Source: a virus
Virus record (IMG/VR): IMGVR_UViG_3300017917_002363
Location: 1-20,863 of that record
DNA: 20,863 bases
Reading direction: 5' to 3' (one strand)
Positions 20,063 to 20,863 of the stretch are shown here, in pieces (positions within the stretch are counted from its first letter, which is position 1; each line of letters starts with the position of its first letter). Position numbers and translations under genes: made by a program. The notes under the pieces are model-generated. The model had not been told where the DNA came from and did not search any database. It saw nothing but the letters and a program-made list of their open reading frames with translations.

Positions 20063-20605
20063 ATGTATTTCAACCGTAAAGTAACTAATCAACTGTTAAT
20101 TGCACTCTCTGTATTTCTCATTGCAATTAACCTCCTCATTCCTGTTGCCAAGGCACAAGTGATTAACTTCACTAAGAATAGTGTTGGCAACCATTTCAGT
20201 AACGAGGTACAATGCCTTGCTGAAAACATTTACTATGAATCTGCCAGTGAATCATTTGAAGGTAAACTAGCCGTAGCACAAGTCACACTCAATCGTGTAA
20301 ACTCTGGCAAATTTCCAAGTACCGTTTGCGGTGTAGTCAAACAAAAAGATATTATCAATGGCGTGATGGTATGCCAATTCTCATGGTTCTGTAGCCAAGC
20401 ATATAACATGGCTCGCAACAAATATCAATGGGAAGAATCGGTATTAGTAGCAAAGAAAGCCTTGACATCTGAGGTTGCTCATGATACACTACACAGAGAG
20501 AAGGCAATGTATTATCATGCCAACTATGTAAAACCAAATTGGAATCTACCAAAGATTACACAGATTGGCGCCCATATTTTTTATAAAGAACGAAACAGAC
20601 TATAA
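20063..20605 (+). CDS. SleB-type cell wall hydrolase with signal peptide (likely endolysin)
   Basis: The 180-residue product has a positively charged start, a hydrophobic segment (about residues 10-28) and an Ala-x-Ala site (A29-K-A31), so it is probably exported by Sec or held as a signal-anchor. The rest matches the SleB/CwlJ hydrolase family (Hydrolase_2): CLAENIYYESASE (51-63) with the presumed catalytic E59, LAVAQVTLNRV (69-79), VCQFSW (103-108), and cysteines C51, C89, C104 and C110 that may form disulfides in the periplasm. These enzymes cut peptidoglycan glycan strands. Its place in a late gene unit fits a lysis role; a virion-associated hydrolase is the alternative. No holin is obvious beside it, though an exported lysin may not strictly need one. 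Confidence 0.88.
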   Translation: MYFNRKVTNQLLIALSVFLIAINLLIPVAKAQVINFTKNSVGNHFSNEVQCLAENIYYESASESFEGKLAVAQVTLNRVNSGKFPSTVCGVVKQKDIINGVMVCQFSWFCSQAYNMARNKYQWEESVLVAKKALTSEVAHDTLHREKAMYYHANYVKPNWNLPKITQIGAHIFYKERNRL

Positions 20606-20606
20606 T

Positions 20607-20828
20607 ATGCCAACCAAAGGTGAGATTAAAGAATTTAGTTTAATGATAGAAGAACTGGCAACCAAACTTAAATGTAATCGTATGGATGCCATTCTTCACC
20701 ATTGTAAAGAAACAGGATTAGAAATTGAAGTGGCTTCTACTTTGATTTCTTCCGCACTCAAAGCAAAGATTAAAGAAGAAGCACAAGAATTAAATTTGAT
20801 TAAGAAAAGTTCCAAACTACCTTTATAA
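20607..20828 (+). CDS. gp33-like late transcription coactivator
   Basis: The ATG at 20607 lies one base past the lysin stop and gives 73 residues. The sequence (MPTKGEIKEFSLMIEELATK at the start, LKAKIKEEAQEL near the end, KLPL at the C-terminus) resembles the short gp33-type proteins of T4-like marine phages. In T4, gp33 bridges RNA polymerase to the DNA sliding clamp and allows activated late transcription at TATAAATA promoters; the hydrophobic C-terminus is the clamp contact. The two exact late promoters in this window fit this role. Identification is from pattern memory, not a search. Confidence 0.7.
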   Translation: MPTKGEIKEFSLMIEELATKLKCNRMDAILHHCKETGLEIEVASTLISSALKAKIKEEAQELNLIKKSSKLPL

Positions 20829-20863
20829 TGATTGAAAATTCAGGTTTTGCCGCTTTCGCAATG
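20828..20863 (+). CDS. Start of an unidentified gene (partial)
   Basis: The ATG overlaps the previous TAA (TAATG) and 12 codons (MIENSGFAAFAM) run off the right edge. Too short to identify; the overlap is the usual junction in this genome. Confidence 0.55.
   Translation, partial: MIENSGFAAFAM

Overview
The window is a densely packed, AT-rich piece of a tailed phage genome of the marine T4-like myovirus type (the group infecting cyanobacteria, SAR11 and OM43 bacteria). All supported genes are on the + strand, many overlap by 1 to 20 bases (TAATG or ATGA junctions), and most are small. Phage markers are a CobS-like AAA+ ATPase, a SleB-type lysin, a gp33-like late transcription coactivator at the right end, two exact copies of the T4 late promoter octamer TATAAATA, a tRNA-Glu and a phage tmRNA. 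The tmRNA is circularly permuted (two-piece), the form known from alphaproteobacteria and cyanobacteria. From memory, a two-piece ssrA has also been reported in the OM43 myophage Melnitz and related SAR11 myophages. The host is therefore most likely a streamlined marine bacterium; this is inference.

Layout. Positions 1-1366: a SWIM-like zinc protein and a calcineurin-like phosphoesterase. 1367-1513: a hairpin, a near-consensus sigma70 promoter and tRNA-Glu(UUC). 1550-3113: CobS/MoxR-like ATPase and a winged-helix-like protein. 3121-3181: two mutually exclusive hairpins. 3221-4630: a DUF262-HNH nuclease-like accessory gene. 4644-6093: seven tiny genes. 6200-6777: a rubrerythrin split into a diiron gene and a separate rubredoxin-like gene. 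6805-7656: sugar-nucleotide epimerase. 7658-9763: small conserved phage proteins, several with membrane segments. 9760-11557: a 2OG-Fe(II) oxygenase-like gene and small phage proteins.

11560-18422 is the most interesting region: 2OG-Fe oxygenase, radical SAM enzyme with a B12-domain-like N-terminus, a 132-residue protein with 20 cysteines preceded by a late promoter, SPASM-type radical SAM enzyme, an unknown protein, two tandem oxygenase-like proteins, and a flavin-dependent tryptophan-halogenase-like protein. It looks like a peptide maturation (RiPP-like) pathway whose substrate resembles a phage structural protein at its N-terminus. My working model is that the phage makes a chemically modified, Cys-rich virion component late in infection.

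18415-20863: PD-(D/E)XK nuclease; a regulatory hairpin that can hide a ribosome binding site and contains promoter-like sequences; two tiny membrane proteins; the two-piece tmRNA with tag ANESVYKIAA; a terminator followed at once by a late promoter; a conserved small protein; the SleB lysin; the gp33-like coactivator; and the start of one more gene. No IS element, integrase, CRISPR array or attachment site was seen.
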